NCBI GenBank assembly: GCA_012960925.1
Contig: DUAG01000042.1
Coordinates: 1-64,000 of the forward strand
Direction of reading: 5' to 3'
DNA length: 64,000 bases
Origin: Candidatus Manganitrophaceae bacterium
Lineage (GTDB): Bacteria > Nitrospirota > Nitrospiria > SBBL01 > JAADHI01
How positions within the stretch are numbered: the first letter of the stretch is position 1; every line of letters starts with the position of its first letter. Both the position numbers and the translations under genes were made by a program. Shown piece by piece: positions 27,281-36,553 of this stretch. The notes under the pieces are model-generated. The model was not told where the DNA came from. It was given only the letters and a program-made list of their open reading frames with translations, and ran no database searches.

Positions 27281-27341
27281 ATTCAGCATGTGCGAATATG
27301 GCTTCAGGGCAAGGCGCGAGATGCGCAGAACCGTAGTATAT
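27281..27341 (-). mobile_element. MITE-like element, family 2, partial copy upstream of ilvE
   Basis: About 60 bp matching one end of family 2 in reverse orientation: ATTCAG, then CTTCAGGGCAAGGCGCGAG, then GCAGAACCGTAGT. The other half is missing. It forms the leader just before the ilvE ribosome-binding site. A complete copy (28272-28406) lies directly after ilvE in the opposite orientation. Confidence 0.65.
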
Positions 27342-27355
27342 CGAAAGGAAGCCGT

Positions 27356-28273
27356 GTGATTAAAAGTACCTCATCCATCTGGATGGATGGAAAGCTGGTC
27401 CCCTGGGAAGAAGCAAAGGTCCATGTCTTGACCCACACCCTGCACTATGGCCTCGGGGTCTTTGAAGGCATCCGGTGTTATAAAGGGGATGCAGGAACCG
27501 CCATTTTTCGCTTGCAGGAACATGCCGCACGTCTTTTAAGGTCGGCCCATGTTGTCCAGATGAAAATCCCTTTTTCTCAAAAAGAGATTGAAGATGCGGT
27601 GATCGAGACGGTTCGGAAGAACCGCCTGGAGGAAGGCTATATCCGGCCGCTGGCCTTTATTGGATATGGGGAAATGGGCCTCTACGCCAAAGACGCACCC
27701 ATCCATCTCTCTATTGCCGTCTGGCCCTGGGGAACCTATCTGGGGGATGAAGGACTCAAACGGGGTATTCGCGTAAGCGTTTCCTCTTTCACTCGGCACC
27801 ATGTCAACATCAGCCTGACACGCGCAAAGGTCACCGGCTACTATGTCAACTCTCAATTGGCAAAACGAGAGGCAAAAGAGGCCGGGTTTGATGAGGCCGT
27901 CCTGCTGGATACGGACGGCTATGTGACGGAAGGTCCCGGCGAAAACATTTTTATTGTCCAGAATGGCACCTTGAGAACCACCCCGATGACCTCGTCCATT
28001 CTGGAGGGGATTACACGGGAGACGATCCTCCAACTGGCCCGGGAACGGGATATAAAAATCACGGAGGGTCGCTTTACACGGGACGATCTTTACCTGGCCG
28101 ACGAGGCCTTTTTTACCGGTACTGCAGCCGAAGTTACTCCCATCCGGGAGGTCGATGGCCGAACCATCGGAACCGGAAAACCGGGATCGGTGACGCTAGC
28201 ACTCCAGACCGCCTTCTTTGATATTGTTCGTGGTAAGTCAGACGAACATCCGGAATGGCTCACCTCTGTGTAA
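27356..28273 (+). CDS. ilvE: Branched-chain amino acid aminotransferase
   Basis: 305 residues from GTG 27356, preceded by GGAAG. The open frame extends upstream to 27290, but that part is family-2 repeat sequence. PLP fold type IV: GVFEGIRCY (34-42), catalytic Lys near residue 158 in TRAKVTGYYVNS, and the class-IV signature DEAVLLDTDGYVTEGPGENIF. It makes Val, Leu and Ile from their keto acids with glutamate. The stop codon TAA (28271-28273) overlaps the end of a MITE-like element, and a partial copy of the same family precedes the gene. Confidence 0.96.
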   Translation: MIKSTSSIWMDGKLVPWEEAKVHVLTHTLHYGLGVFEGIRCYKGDAGTAIFRLQEHAARLLRSAHVVQMKIPFSQKEIEDAVIETVRKNRLEEGYIRPLAFIGYGEMGLYAKDAPIHLSIAVWPWGTYLGDEGLKRGIRVSVSSFTRHHVNISLTRAKVTGYYVNSQLAKREAKEAGFDEAVLLDTDGYVTEGPGENIFIVQNGTLRTTPMTSSILEGITRETILQLARERDIKITEGRFTRDDLYLADEAFFTGTAAEVTPIREVDGRTIGTGKPGSVTLALQTAFFDIVRGKSDEHPEWLTSV

Positions 28274-28406
28274 GGGCTCAGTACGCCCATCTTTCACGCC
28301 TTGGCTGTGTTGCTGCGGTGCTCGAATCCTCACGTATAAGACTACGCTCCGGTTCTGCGCCCCTCGCGCCTTGCCCTGAGGTAAAATATGAACGATCTGA
28401 GCCCTT
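28272..28406 (+). mobile_element. MITE-like element, family 2, complete copy after ilvE
   Basis: 135 bp with a perfect 10-bp terminal inverted repeat (AAGGGCTCAG ... CTGAGCCCTT). The core GTTGCTGCGGTGCTC-AATCCTCACGTA and TTCTGCG-CGCGCCTTGCCCTGA is shared with 53752-53894 (same orientation) and with 27281-27341 and 47752-47877 (reverse). The first two bases belong to the ilvE stop codon. Confidence 0.8.
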
Positions 28407-28449
28407 TCACCCTTTCCCACTTTAACCATTTGGAAATAAGAATAAACCT

Positions 28450-29109
28450 TCACCTGTGTTTTTTCAAGCCCTTCTGCGAGCAGAAGGGCTTGACGGCGCA
28501 GCGGCTGCAGAAGGGGGAGATCGGGGTGCAGATATACTGGCCAAAGGGGACAAGGATGTCGTTGTAGTGAATCCAGTATTTTCCGGGGAGTTTCTCTCTT
28601 AAGGCCGTTTCGCTCTCCTCCGGGCTTGAGGTCCGGATAAATCCAAGCCGGTTGGAGATGCGGTGGACATGGGTATCCACACAAATTCCCGCTTTGTTAA
28701 AGGCCACGGTGATGACGAGGTTGGCCGTCTTTCTCCCCACTCCCGGCAACTTGAGCAGGGCTTCCAACTGATCCGGAACCTTTCCCCCGTATTCATCCTC
28801 CAGTATCTGGCAAATCGCGAGAATATGGCGCGACTTGTTTCGATAAAAAGAGACGGGATAAATCGCCTTCTCAATTTTCTCCTGCCTGAGTTTCATCATG
28901 GCAGAAGGGGTCTCGGCCAACAGATACAGTCGTGCAGAAGCGGTTGCCGTTGTTTCGTCGCGCGTGCGCAGGCTGAGCAGGCAGGAGATCAAAACCTTGA
29001 AGGGGTTCCGGGTCTCTTCCGCAATGATGCCAAGGACAGGCACTTTCAGTCGCCCGGCTTCCTCCTGCAAAATGACCATGATTTTGTCGATCTCAACACG
29101 GGACCTCAT
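28450..29109 (-). CDS. nth: Endonuclease III
   Basis: 219 residues. DNA glycosylase/AP lyase for oxidised pyrimidines. Helix-hairpin-helix LPGVGRKTANLV with the catalytic Lys, catalytic Asp in CVDTHVHRISNRL, and the 4Fe-4S cluster motif CTPISPFCSRCAVKPFC (C-x6-C-x2-C-x5-C) near the C-terminus. Its start overlaps the rluD stop by four bases. A second, distantly related glycosylase is encoded at 35701-36438. Confidence 0.96.
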   Translation of the reverse strand: MRSRVEIDKIMVILQEEAGRLKVPVLGIIAEETRNPFKVLISCLLSLRTRDETTATASARLYLLAETPSAMMKLRQEKIEKAIYPVSFYRNKSRHILAICQILEDEYGGKVPDQLEALLKLPGVGRKTANLVITVAFNKAGICVDTHVHRISNRLGFIRTSSPEESETALREKLPGKYWIHYNDILVPFGQYICTPISPFCSRCAVKPFCSQKGLKKHR

Positions 29110-30041
29110 TTGAGACTCCGAAGCATTTCCAATACGGACTGCATGTCGGGCGGGATGGGGGCGGAGAAGTTCATCTCTTCCCGGGAGACCGGATGAACAA
29201 ATCCAAGCAAAGCGGCATGGAGCATCTGCCGTTCACAGGGGACCCCGCATTTTCCGGCCTGTTTTCCCCCGTAGACCTTGTCACCAAGGACGGGATGGCC
29301 GAGATGGGCCATGTGAACCCGGATCTGATGGGTCCGGCCCGTTTGGGGGATAAGTTCCAGAAGGGTCGCCTCCTTGAGCCTTTCCCGAACGATGAAACCT
29401 GTTTCCGACGCGCGCGGATGCGCGGTCCGGGCTGAGATCTTCTTGCGGTCAGCGCGGTCCCGCCCTATGGCAAGAATAATCCGGCCCTCTTTCTTCCGGA
29501 TGATTCCGCTGACCAGGGCAAGATAACACCGGGCAATGCTATGGTCTTTAAACTGCTTCGACAACCGCTGGTGGGCAAGGTCTGTCTTTGCCACCACCAT
29601 CACGCCGGAGGTGTCCTTATCCAGTCGGTGGACAATGCCGGGCCGCTCTCGTCCTCCGATCCCAGGAAGATCACGGCAATGATGGAGCAGGGCGTGAACC
29701 AGTGTCCCCTGGTCATGACCGGGCGCCGGATGGACCACCATACCCGCCGGTTTATTCACAATCAGGAGGGAGTCATCTTCATAAAGTAGATCGAGCGGAA
29801 TTTCTTCCGGGATCAGTTCAAGCGGCTCCGGAGGTGGGATGCAGATCTCGATCTGGTCCCCCTCCCTGACGCGAAAACTCGCCTTGGTCGGGGCGCCGTT
29901 AAGCCGAATCAGACCTTCGGAAATCAGCTTCTGGATACGAGCCCGAGAAAGCGGGACCCCTCTCTTGATCAGATAAAGGTCAAGCCGGTCTGTACGGCTG
30001 TGGGATGAAACCAGGAGCGGGGAGGGAGGGAAGGAAGACAT
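29106..30041 (-). CDS. rluD: RluD-type 23S rRNA pseudouridine synthase
   Basis: 311 residues. An S4 RNA-binding domain (about 15-75: LDLYLIKRGVPLSRARIQKLI) is followed by the RluA/RluD catalytic domain with the active-site Asp in HRLDKDTSGVMVVAKT, plus LIPQTGRTHQIRVHMAHLGHP. RluD modifies helix 69 of 23S rRNA; assignment within the RluA/C/D family is by the S4 domain and context. lspA lies five bases upstream and nth overlaps downstream. Confidence 0.93.
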   Translation of the reverse strand: MSSFPPSPLLVSSHSRTDRLDLYLIKRGVPLSRARIQKLISEGLIRLNGAPTKASFRVREGDQIEICIPPPEPLELIPEEIPLDLLYEDDSLLIVNKPAGMVVHPAPGHDQGTLVHALLHHCRDLPGIGGRERPGIVHRLDKDTSGVMVVAKTDLAHQRLSKQFKDHSIARCYLALVSGIIRKKEGRIILAIGRDRADRKKISARTAHPRASETGFIVRERLKEATLLELIPQTGRTHQIRVHMAHLGHPVLGDKVYGGKQAGKCGVPCERQMLHAALLGFVHPVSREEMNFSAPIPPDMQSVLEMLRSLK

Positions 30042-30046
30042 GCGGG

Positions 30047-30577
30047 CTAGTCCCCTCGGCGGGTTTCAGGCGCTTGGTCTGCAACCCCATCCTTATGGAA
30101 ATAAACATGAAATAACAGGAGGGAAATACCAACGGTGATAGCGGAATCGGCAACATTAAATGCCGGCCAATGGCTTTGACCAATATAGAAGTCAAGAAAG
30201 TCGATGACCTCACCCAGGCGGAAGCGGTCGATCATATTCCCGACGGCTCCGCCGAACAAGAGGGAAATGGCGACCAGGCCAAGAGTCTCTTCTTTGGGGG
30301 TTTCCCAGAAGAAATAGGCCAGGAGGCAGAGGGCAATGACGGAAACCACCGCAAAAAATACGCTGCGAAAACCCGCGTTGTGTTCCGCGAAGAGACCGAA
30401 GGCCGCACCCGGGTTTCGAATATAGGTCAGGGAGAAAAAGCCCTCAATAATCACTTTCGATTCGTGTAGTCGGAAGGCATTGTGAATGTAAAACTTGCTG
30501 AGCTGATCACCAAGAACAATGCCCCCCCCGATCAAGGCGGGAAAGAGAAGTTTACCCCGTGTTGATGCCGCTCGCAA
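30047..30577 (-). CDS. lspA: Lipoprotein signal peptidase (signal peptidase II)
   Basis: 176 residues from a TTG at 30577, chosen because GGAGG sits six bases upstream; the open frame runs further into ileS, but those codons are shadow. Four membrane segments. The catalytic Asp pair is in GGAVGNMIDR and FNVADSAITVG, and the NPGAAFGLF motif is present. It cleaves prolipoproteins in the inner membrane. The start overlaps the ileS 3' end by 26 bases; ileS-lspA is a common bacterial pair. Confidence 0.95.
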   Translation of the reverse strand: MRAASTRGKLLFPALIGGGIVLGDQLSKFYIHNAFRLHESKVIIEGFFSLTYIRNPGAAFGLFAEHNAGFRSVFFAVVSVIALCLLAYFFWETPKEETLGLVAISLLFGGAVGNMIDRFRLGEVIDFLDFYIGQSHWPAFNVADSAITVGISLLLFHVYFHKDGVADQAPETRRGD

Positions 30578-33527
30578 GGACAACCTCCGTACAGCGCCGG
30601 CACAGGGTGGGATGAACTTCATCCCGACCAACACTTTCCTGATAGGTCCAACACCGTCCACACTTTTCACCCCGCGCCGTCGTTACTTCTATCCGCAAAC
30701 CCTCCTGATCAACCGTTGTCGAGAGAGTCCACTTCGACCCCCCCTGATCGGCATCCCCGTTTTCCTGCACCGGAGGTTCCTGATCCTGCCAGGGTGAAAG
30801 ATCCACCTGTGAGACAATGAAGAACGCGGGGAGCATTGTACGCTGCCCCTTGAGAAGATCATAGAGCGCCGGCTTCGCGAAGAGATGCACCCGCGCTTCC
30901 AATGGATTCCCGATTTTTTTGTCCTTTCGAGCCTCCTCCAGAACACGCGCGACTTCATCCCGAACCCGAATGAGCCTGCTCCAGTCCTTTTCTTCGTCTC
31001 CTGCTTCGATTGTAGAAAGATCCTTCAGCTCCGGAAATTCGGTGAGATGAACACTTGATTCCGTCTTCAAATCTTCCGGAAGATATTGCCAGATCTCATC
31101 GGCGGTAAAGGAGAGAATAGGAGCCATCAGACGGACCAGAGCCCGCAGAATTTCCTGCATTACAGCCTGGGCGGCCCTTCTTTCCGGCGAATCTGCCCCG
31201 GCGGTATAAAGCCGGTCTTTCAGGATGTCGAGATAGAAGGAGGAGAGATCGACAGAACAGAAATTATTCAAGGCATGAAAGACTATATGAAATTCCGACT
31301 CATGATAGGCCCACTGAACTTTTTTGTTGAGGACCTGGAGACGCCTGAGCGCCCAGCGGTCAATGTCCTGAAGATCCGCCTCCGGAAAAGGGGCCGATCC
31401 CGGATGATAATCATAGAGATTTCCAAGGAGGAAACGGCAGGTATTCCGGATCTTCCGGTAGGCCTCCGCAAGCTGCGTCAGGATGTCCGGCGAAATGCGG
31501 ACATCCTCCCTGAAATCGGTCGCCGCCACCCAGAGACGGAGGATTTCCGCTCCGTATTTCTTGATGACCTCTTCCGGAGCGACCACATTCCCGACGGATT
31601 TTGACATCTTTTTCCCCGAACCATCGACGGTAAAACCATGCGTTAAGACTGCCTTGTAGGGAGCCGACTTTTGCCTCGGGTCGGCGACCAGTGTTGTTAG
31701 CAAGCTGCTCTGGAACCAGCCCCGATGTTGATCCGTCCCTTCAAGATAAAGGTCGGCACGGAGATCCCCTTCCGGAAGCAGCTTTCTGTGTTCCAGTACC
31801 GCAATATGGCTGATTCCAGATTCAAACCAGACATCAAGGATGTCATTTTCCTGTTGAAACTCCGATCCGGAACAGTTCGGACAAACGGTTCCGTTGGGGA
31901 GAAGGTCGGCCGCCGATTTTGAAAACCAGATATCGCTCCCCTCTTTTTCCATCAGGCCTGCGATATGGTTTGCGATCTCCGGGATCATACTCTCCGGAAG
32001 CGATTCTTCACAGCCGAGACAGGTAAAAGCAATAATGGGAACGCCCCAGATTCGCTGCCGTGAGATGCACCAATCGGGACGATTATTGACCATGCCGAGC
32101 ATGCGGTCATATCCCCAGGACGGGATCCATCCCTTATTGTTATTGATTTCACAAATCGCCTCCACCGCCCGCCCCCGGAGAGATTTTGTAACGTCTTCTC
32201 TTTCATCCCCCATCGAGATAAACCACTGTTTGGTGGCGCGGAAAATCACGGGCTTCTTGCACCGCCAGCAATGCGGATAGGAATGTGTGATCGACCCGGC
32301 CTTGACCAGGGTGCCGATTTCAGACAAACGGCTGATAATGGCTTCGTTTGCCTTGAGAACTTCCAGCCCTTCCCACTGCTTGATTCCTTGGTCAATTTCG
32401 TCGGTAAACCGTCCACGGTGGTCCAGGGGGGCAAAGACCTCCAGACCATTTTCCAGCCCGACCTCGTAATCTTCCTGCCCATGGCCCGGCGCGGTATGGA
32501 CGCATCCGCTTCCCTGCTCCAAAGTCACATGCGCTCCCGTAATCACTTCTGAAGGCCAGGTTCTACCTGATCCATCTTCCAGAAAAGGAGAACAACAGGT
32601 AACCCCTCTAAGCTCGCGGCCTTTGTATATTTTTTCTTCAACAGTGTATTCCTGAATTTCAAATTCCTTCATACATTGCGCGACTAAATCTTTTGCAATA
32701 ATCCAAGTCTGCTCACAATTCTCTCCAACATTCACCCTAACCGCCTGATATTCGAAGTCGGGGTGAAGGCAGACCGCTTGATTCGCAACAAGGGTCCAGG
32801 GGGTGGTCGTCCAAATGACAAGAGATACATTTTTCAGCTCTGGACCAAATACCTTTGCAGGATCAGCCACCACCCTGAACTTCACATAGATCGACGGCGA
32901 AACATGCTCGGCGTGTTCGACCTCTGCTTCTGCCAGGGCGGTCTCATCATAGGAACACCAGAGTACGGGCTTTTTTGCGCGATAAACCGCCCCGGACGCA
33001 ACCACCTTGCCGAACTCCCGGACGATGGCCGCCTCATAATCGGCCGTCATCGTCAGATAGGGGTGGTCCCAGTCACCGAATACCCCCAGGCGCTTAAATT
33101 CCTCACGCTGGATCTTGACATATTTATCGGCATAGTCCCGGCAGCGCTGTCGAATCTGAACCTTGCTCATCTCCCGTTTTTTCCCGCCGAGGGCCTTAAG
33201 CACTTGATGCTCAATCGGGAGGCCATGACAGTCCCAACCCGGAACATAGGGGGCAGCATATCCGCTCATGGTCTTCGCTTTGACAATGATATCTTTTAAG
33301 ATCTTGTTGAGGGCGTGGCCGATGTGAAGATGCCCGTTGGCATAAGGGGGACCATCGTGAAGGATATATTTCTCTCGATTGACGCGGCTGTTCTGTATCC
33401 GGGCATAAAGTTTCTCCTTTTCCCAGTGGGCCAGCGTCGCAACTTCCTTTTGCGTCAGATTAGCCCGCATCGGAAAATTGGTCTTCGGAAGATTAAGTGT
33501 ATTTTTGTATTTCTTCTTTGTTTCCAT
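30552..33527 (-). CDS. ileS: Isoleucyl-tRNA synthetase
   Basis: 991 residues from the ATG at 33527; an in-frame TTG at 33569 adds 14 residues and cannot be excluded. Class I synthetase with the HIGH motif (ANGHLHIGHAL), the editing domain (TTPWTLVANQAV, DHRGRFT), the KMSKS loop (GSGKKMSKSVGNV), an anticodon-binding domain and a C-terminal zinc finger (CGRCWTYQ ... LCRRCTEVV). Bacterial type by size and zinc tail. Followed by lspA. Confidence 0.98.
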   Translation of the reverse strand: METKKKYKNTLNLPKTNFPMRANLTQKEVATLAHWEKEKLYARIQNSRVNREKYILHDGPPYANGHLHIGHALNKILKDIIVKAKTMSGYAAPYVPGWDCHGLPIEHQVLKALGGKKREMSKVQIRQRCRDYADKYVKIQREEFKRLGVFGDWDHPYLTMTADYEAAIVREFGKVVASGAVYRAKKPVLWCSYDETALAEAEVEHAEHVSPSIYVKFRVVADPAKVFGPELKNVSLVIWTTTPWTLVANQAVCLHPDFEYQAVRVNVGENCEQTWIIAKDLVAQCMKEFEIQEYTVEEKIYKGRELRGVTCCSPFLEDGSGRTWPSEVITGAHVTLEQGSGCVHTAPGHGQEDYEVGLENGLEVFAPLDHRGRFTDEIDQGIKQWEGLEVLKANEAIISRLSEIGTLVKAGSITHSYPHCWRCKKPVIFRATKQWFISMGDEREDVTKSLRGRAVEAICEINNNKGWIPSWGYDRMLGMVNNRPDWCISRQRIWGVPIIAFTCLGCEESLPESMIPEIANHIAGLMEKEGSDIWFSKSAADLLPNGTVCPNCSGSEFQQENDILDVWFESGISHIAVLEHRKLLPEGDLRADLYLEGTDQHRGWFQSSLLTTLVADPRQKSAPYKAVLTHGFTVDGSGKKMSKSVGNVVAPEEVIKKYGAEILRLWVAATDFREDVRISPDILTQLAEAYRKIRNTCRFLLGNLYDYHPGSAPFPEADLQDIDRWALRRLQVLNKKVQWAYHESEFHIVFHALNNFCSVDLSSFYLDILKDRLYTAGADSPERRAAQAVMQEILRALVRLMAPILSFTADEIWQYLPEDLKTESSVHLTEFPELKDLSTIEAGDEEKDWSRLIRVRDEVARVLEEARKDKKIGNPLEARVHLFAKPALYDLLKGQRTMLPAFFIVSQVDLSPWQDQEPPVQENGDADQGGSKWTLSTTVDQEGLRIEVTTARGEKCGRCWTYQESVGRDEVHPTLCRRCTEVVLASGINTG

Positions 33528-33581
33528 AGAGGTAGAGGGGATAGTAGCATCGGGTCCATCGCTTGTCAACGTAGATTCCGG

Positions 33582-35132
33582 TTACCGATCTGATCCCTTT
33601 TCAACCGGGTCTTTTAAAAAGACAAGGGCTTCTTCCCGGTTTGATAGGCGACCGGAGAGCTGTTCTTCCCGGACCCGTGCCAGGGATTTTCCGACCGCCG
33701 GTCCGGCGGCAATCTGAAGGGCCTTCATTACGTCGGTTCCACTCAGCAGCGGCCGGGGAATTTTTGCGCGTTCCGCCGTGAGGGCCTGAATCTGCTCAAG
33801 CCGCTCCTTTACCTGCTGGTAGTGAAGGAGCTTCGGCGGACCCGAGGCCGGGACAGTGGCCCTCCCGTCGCAGAAGATCAGCTGCATCAATTTCTTGCCG
33901 GGCCGCTGTGGGTTGAGGAAGTATTTCTCAAGTGTAGATGCCCGCATCCGATCTATCTCGCCCTGGACCAGGATGAGGTGGTTCCTGATCAGCCATTCGA
34001 GCACGTCTATGTCGACGTAATATCCGCTCCCTCTCGGCATGGAGGATAGTTTCAAGCGCAGCACAATCTCCCGTGCCATTCGGGCGCCGATGCGGTCGTG
34101 GTTGTTAAAACGAATCCGGTCGGTCCCATCCTTTTCCGGGGTCTGGATGCTCACTGGTTTTGCAATATCGTGAAAGAGGACGGCCAGAACAGTCTCGGCG
34201 TCACAATCACGACCGAATTCTTCCCGGAAGGGCTGAGACTCCAACTGTGAAAGGGCCAGGCGCGTGTGGGTCCAGACATCTCCCTCGGAATGAAAGCTTT
34301 TCGGCTGGGGGCATCCTTTCATGGGAAGAAGTTCCGGAATCAATACCTGAAAAGCCCCGCTCTGATCCCAGAGATCGAAGCCGCGTACCGGGTCCGCCAC
34401 CATCGCCTTGAGAAATTCCTTCGCGATAGTCTCACGGGGGACGACAAAAGATTCCTCCGCATCTTTTGTATTTAATTGCTCAATGCAATGTCTCAGGGTC
34501 GTCCAGCTCTTCTTTTCGAGAGCAAAACCAAGCTGACAGGAAAAACGGAGGCCGCGTAGGAGGCGGGAGCTGTCCTCTTTAAACCTAAGCAACGGATCGC
34601 CGACGGCACGCAAAAGACCATCCTTAAGGTCGCACAGGCCGCCGAAGGGATCAATCAGATACCCGTTCTTCAGATCGACCGCCATGGCGTTGATTGTGAA
34701 ATCGCGCCGTTGAAGGTCTTCCTCTACCGAGAGTGCGGGATCGGTCTTCACCTCAAAGTCTTTGTAGCCGCCGCCCTGGGACCCGGCCCGGGAAAAGGAT
34801 TCCTCCGTTCGGGGCAGGGCCACGTCGATTGCCTCTCTCAGCGGTTCCTGATCAGGCAATCCCCTTGGGTAAAACTTATAAACCCCAAAGTTTTTACCTA
34901 CCCAACTGACCTCTCCATGGACTTTTAGAAATGCACGCAGGGCGGATCCAGCAACATGACGGACCAGAAAATCATAATCGTTAGTTTTGCGATTCAGCAG
35001 GAGATCACGAACCGCCCCGCCAACGAGATAGATCTCTCCCTTGGGAAATGCTTCTTCAAGTGCGGGAAGGAAAGGAAACCGGGACTGAAGATCAGCAACC
35101 TGATCCCTGAGATTTTCAACTGAAACCATCAT
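33582..35132 (-). CDS. cca: CCA-adding enzyme/poly(A) polymerase family nucleotidyltransferase with HD domain
   Basis: 516 residues. Class II head domain with LVGGAVRDLLLNR and the catalytic DYD (NDYDFLV), RRDFTINAMAVDL, and the neck motif EDSSRLLRGLRFSCQLGF. An HD phosphohydrolase-type domain (VLFHDIAKP, NNHDRIG) is followed by a C-terminal RNA-binding part. It adds or repairs tRNA 3' CCA; the tRNA-His gene next door already encodes CCA, so it may act mainly in repair or as a poly(A) polymerase. Those activities cannot be told apart by sequence alone. Confidence 0.92.
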   Translation of the reverse strand: MMVSVENLRDQVADLQSRFPFLPALEEAFPKGEIYLVGGAVRDLLLNRKTNDYDFLVRHVAGSALRAFLKVHGEVSWVGKNFGVYKFYPRGLPDQEPLREAIDVALPRTEESFSRAGSQGGGYKDFEVKTDPALSVEEDLQRRDFTINAMAVDLKNGYLIDPFGGLCDLKDGLLRAVGDPLLRFKEDSSRLLRGLRFSCQLGFALEKKSWTTLRHCIEQLNTKDAEESFVVPRETIAKEFLKAMVADPVRGFDLWDQSGAFQVLIPELLPMKGCPQPKSFHSEGDVWTHTRLALSQLESQPFREEFGRDCDAETVLAVLFHDIAKPVSIQTPEKDGTDRIRFNNHDRIGARMAREIVLRLKLSSMPRGSGYYVDIDVLEWLIRNHLILVQGEIDRMRASTLEKYFLNPQRPGKKLMQLIFCDGRATVPASGPPKLLHYQQVKERLEQIQALTAERAKIPRPLLSGTDVMKALQIAAGPAVGKSLARVREEQLSGRLSNREEALVFLKDPVEKGSDR

Positions 35133-35213
35133 TTACTCACTATAAGTTTTACCTTGGCTTTCCGCAATAGCAGATTTCGGATCTGCCCCAGAAACCGGGT
35201 CGAGATAACGCCT

Positions 35214-35242
35214 TTCAATTCAAAAAACATCTGTGATATAAT
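35214..35242 (+). promoter_or_regulatory. Putative promoter of tRNA-His
   Basis: TTCAAT (35214-35219), 17-base spacer, perfect TATAAT (35237-35242), 18 bases before the mature tRNA 5' end. Confidence 0.55.
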
Positions 35243-35259
35243 CCGCCCACTTTCTTGAT

Positions 35260-35335
35260 GGTGGGTGTAGCTCAATGGTAGAGCACTGGTCTGTGGCTCC
35301 AGCGGTTGAGGGTTCGAATCCCTTCACTCACCCCA
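35260..35335 (+). tRNA. trnH: tRNA-His (GTG anticodon)
   Basis: A full cloverleaf can be drawn: seven-pair acceptor stem (one G-T), D arm, anticodon GTG at 35293-35295, T arm with GGTTCGAATCC, and encoded CCA at 35333-35335. The extra G(-1) at 35260 faces C73, the identity mark of tRNA-His. Base pair 31-39 is a T-T mismatch, shortening the anticodon stem to four pairs. cutA follows 42 bases later. Confidence 0.93.
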
Positions 35336-35377
35336 GCGCAAGCCGTTTCATCCAATACCACTCCGAGGTAGGTTCTG

Positions 35378-35704
35378 ATGGATGAAATTGTGGTCTTTGT
35401 CACAACCCCGACAAGAGAAGAAGCGGAAAGAATCGGGCGGATCATGGTCGAAGAGAAACTGGCGGCCTGCGCGAATATTCTCCCTTCTGTGACCTCGTTT
35501 TTTTCATGGAAAGGAAAGATCTGCCGCGAGGAGGAGACACTGATCCTCCTGAAAAGCCGCGCCGCCCTTTTTGATAAACTCTCCGAAGCGGTGAAACAAC
35601 ATCACAGCTATGCTGTTCCTGAGATTATTTCCCTGCCAATATCCGCCGGCTCGGCCGATTATCTAAAGTGGGTTCGAGAGAGTACCCCTCTGGAAAAAGA
35701 ATGA
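35378..35704 (+). CDS. cutA: Divalent-cation tolerance protein CutA
   Basis: 108 residues, the usual size of this trimeric ferredoxin-fold protein. Motifs CANILPSVTSFFSWKGKI and HSYAVPEIISLPI are characteristic. It binds copper and other divalent metals; its physiological role is not settled. The start has GAGGTAGG upstream. The stop overlaps the start of the glycosylase gene by four bases. Confidence 0.95.
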   Translation: MDEIVVFVTTPTREEAERIGRIMVEEKLAACANILPSVTSFFSWKGKICREEETLILLKSRAALFDKLSEAVKQHHSYAVPEIISLPISAGSADYLKWVRESTPLEKE

Positions 35705-36438
35705 CGGCCCCGGTTATGGGAGAATCAAAGCGCTTGCTTTCTCCTCATAAAAGATCCTCCTCCAAAAGACGGGAAATACTGGAGATTTATAAGCGGCTCT
35801 ATGCCCACTTCGGCCCCCAATATTGGTGGCCGGCCGAAACCCCCTTCGAGGTCATGATCGGGGCCATTTTGACACAAAATACCTCCTGGAAAAATGTTGA
35901 GAAGGCCCTTTCCAAATTAAAAGAGAAAGACCTCCTTCACTCGGAAGCCCTGCATCGCCTCCCTGAAAAGACGCTCGCCCTTCTCATCCGATCAAGCGGT
36001 TATTTTAACCTTAAAGCACGGCGTATCAAGGCCTTGATGGCCTTTATTTTCGAGAAATACGGGGGCTCCATCGATAGGATGTTGTCAGAAAAATGGGAGG
36101 TCTTAAGGGATGGACTCCTTTCTGTCAAGGGGATCGGCCCCGAGACAGCCGACTCCATCCTGCTTTACGCGGGGAACGCTCCTATTTTCGTCATAGATGC
36201 CTATACCCGAAGGATATTCGAACGACACAGCCATATTGCTCCTGGCGATGATTACCACAAGATCCAGGACTACTTCATGAAGGAACTCCGGGACAGAACG
36301 GACCTGTACAACGAATATCACGCCCTGATCGTCATGACCGGGAAGTTTTTCTGTAAGAAAGTGGCGGCCTGTTCCGCCTGTCCCTTGAATGGCCTGCTTG
36401 AGGACAAAGTAGCAGTAAATCACTTTCCCAAGATCTAA
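35701..36438 (+). CDS. HhH-GPD DNA glycosylase, MagIII/COG2231-like
   Basis: 245 residues from the ATG at 35701 (ATGA overlap with cutA); the frame is open upstream inside cutA. Endonuclease III fold: MIGAILTQNTSWKNVEKAL, helix-hairpin-helix VKGIGPETADSILL, catalytic Asp in FVIDAYTRRIF. The C-terminal region has only three Cys (C-x5-C-x2-C), not the four of endonuclease III, so a normal 4Fe-4S cluster is unlikely. This matches the 3-methyladenine glycosylase MagIII branch. The lysine of endonuclease III bifunctional enzymes is replaced (Glu in GPETAD), consistent with a monofunctional glycosylase. Confidence 0.88.
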   Translation: MTAPVMGESKRLLSPHKRSSSKRREILEIYKRLYAHFGPQYWWPAETPFEVMIGAILTQNTSWKNVEKALSKLKEKDLLHSEALHRLPEKTLALLIRSSGYFNLKARRIKALMAFIFEKYGGSIDRMLSEKWEVLRDGLLSVKGIGPETADSILLYAGNAPIFVIDAYTRRIFERHSHIAPGDDYHKIQDYFMKELRDRTDLYNEYHALIVMTGKFFCKKVAACSACPLNGLLEDKVAVNHFPKI

Positions 36439-36553
36439 TCGCCACTCCTGGAGAACACATCTCTCCTTGACTTTTCTCCCTGATTTGCTATGATCTTGGT
36501 CGATCATTTGATGTTATTAAAGTATTTTTGGAAACCCCGAATAAAACGGGTCA

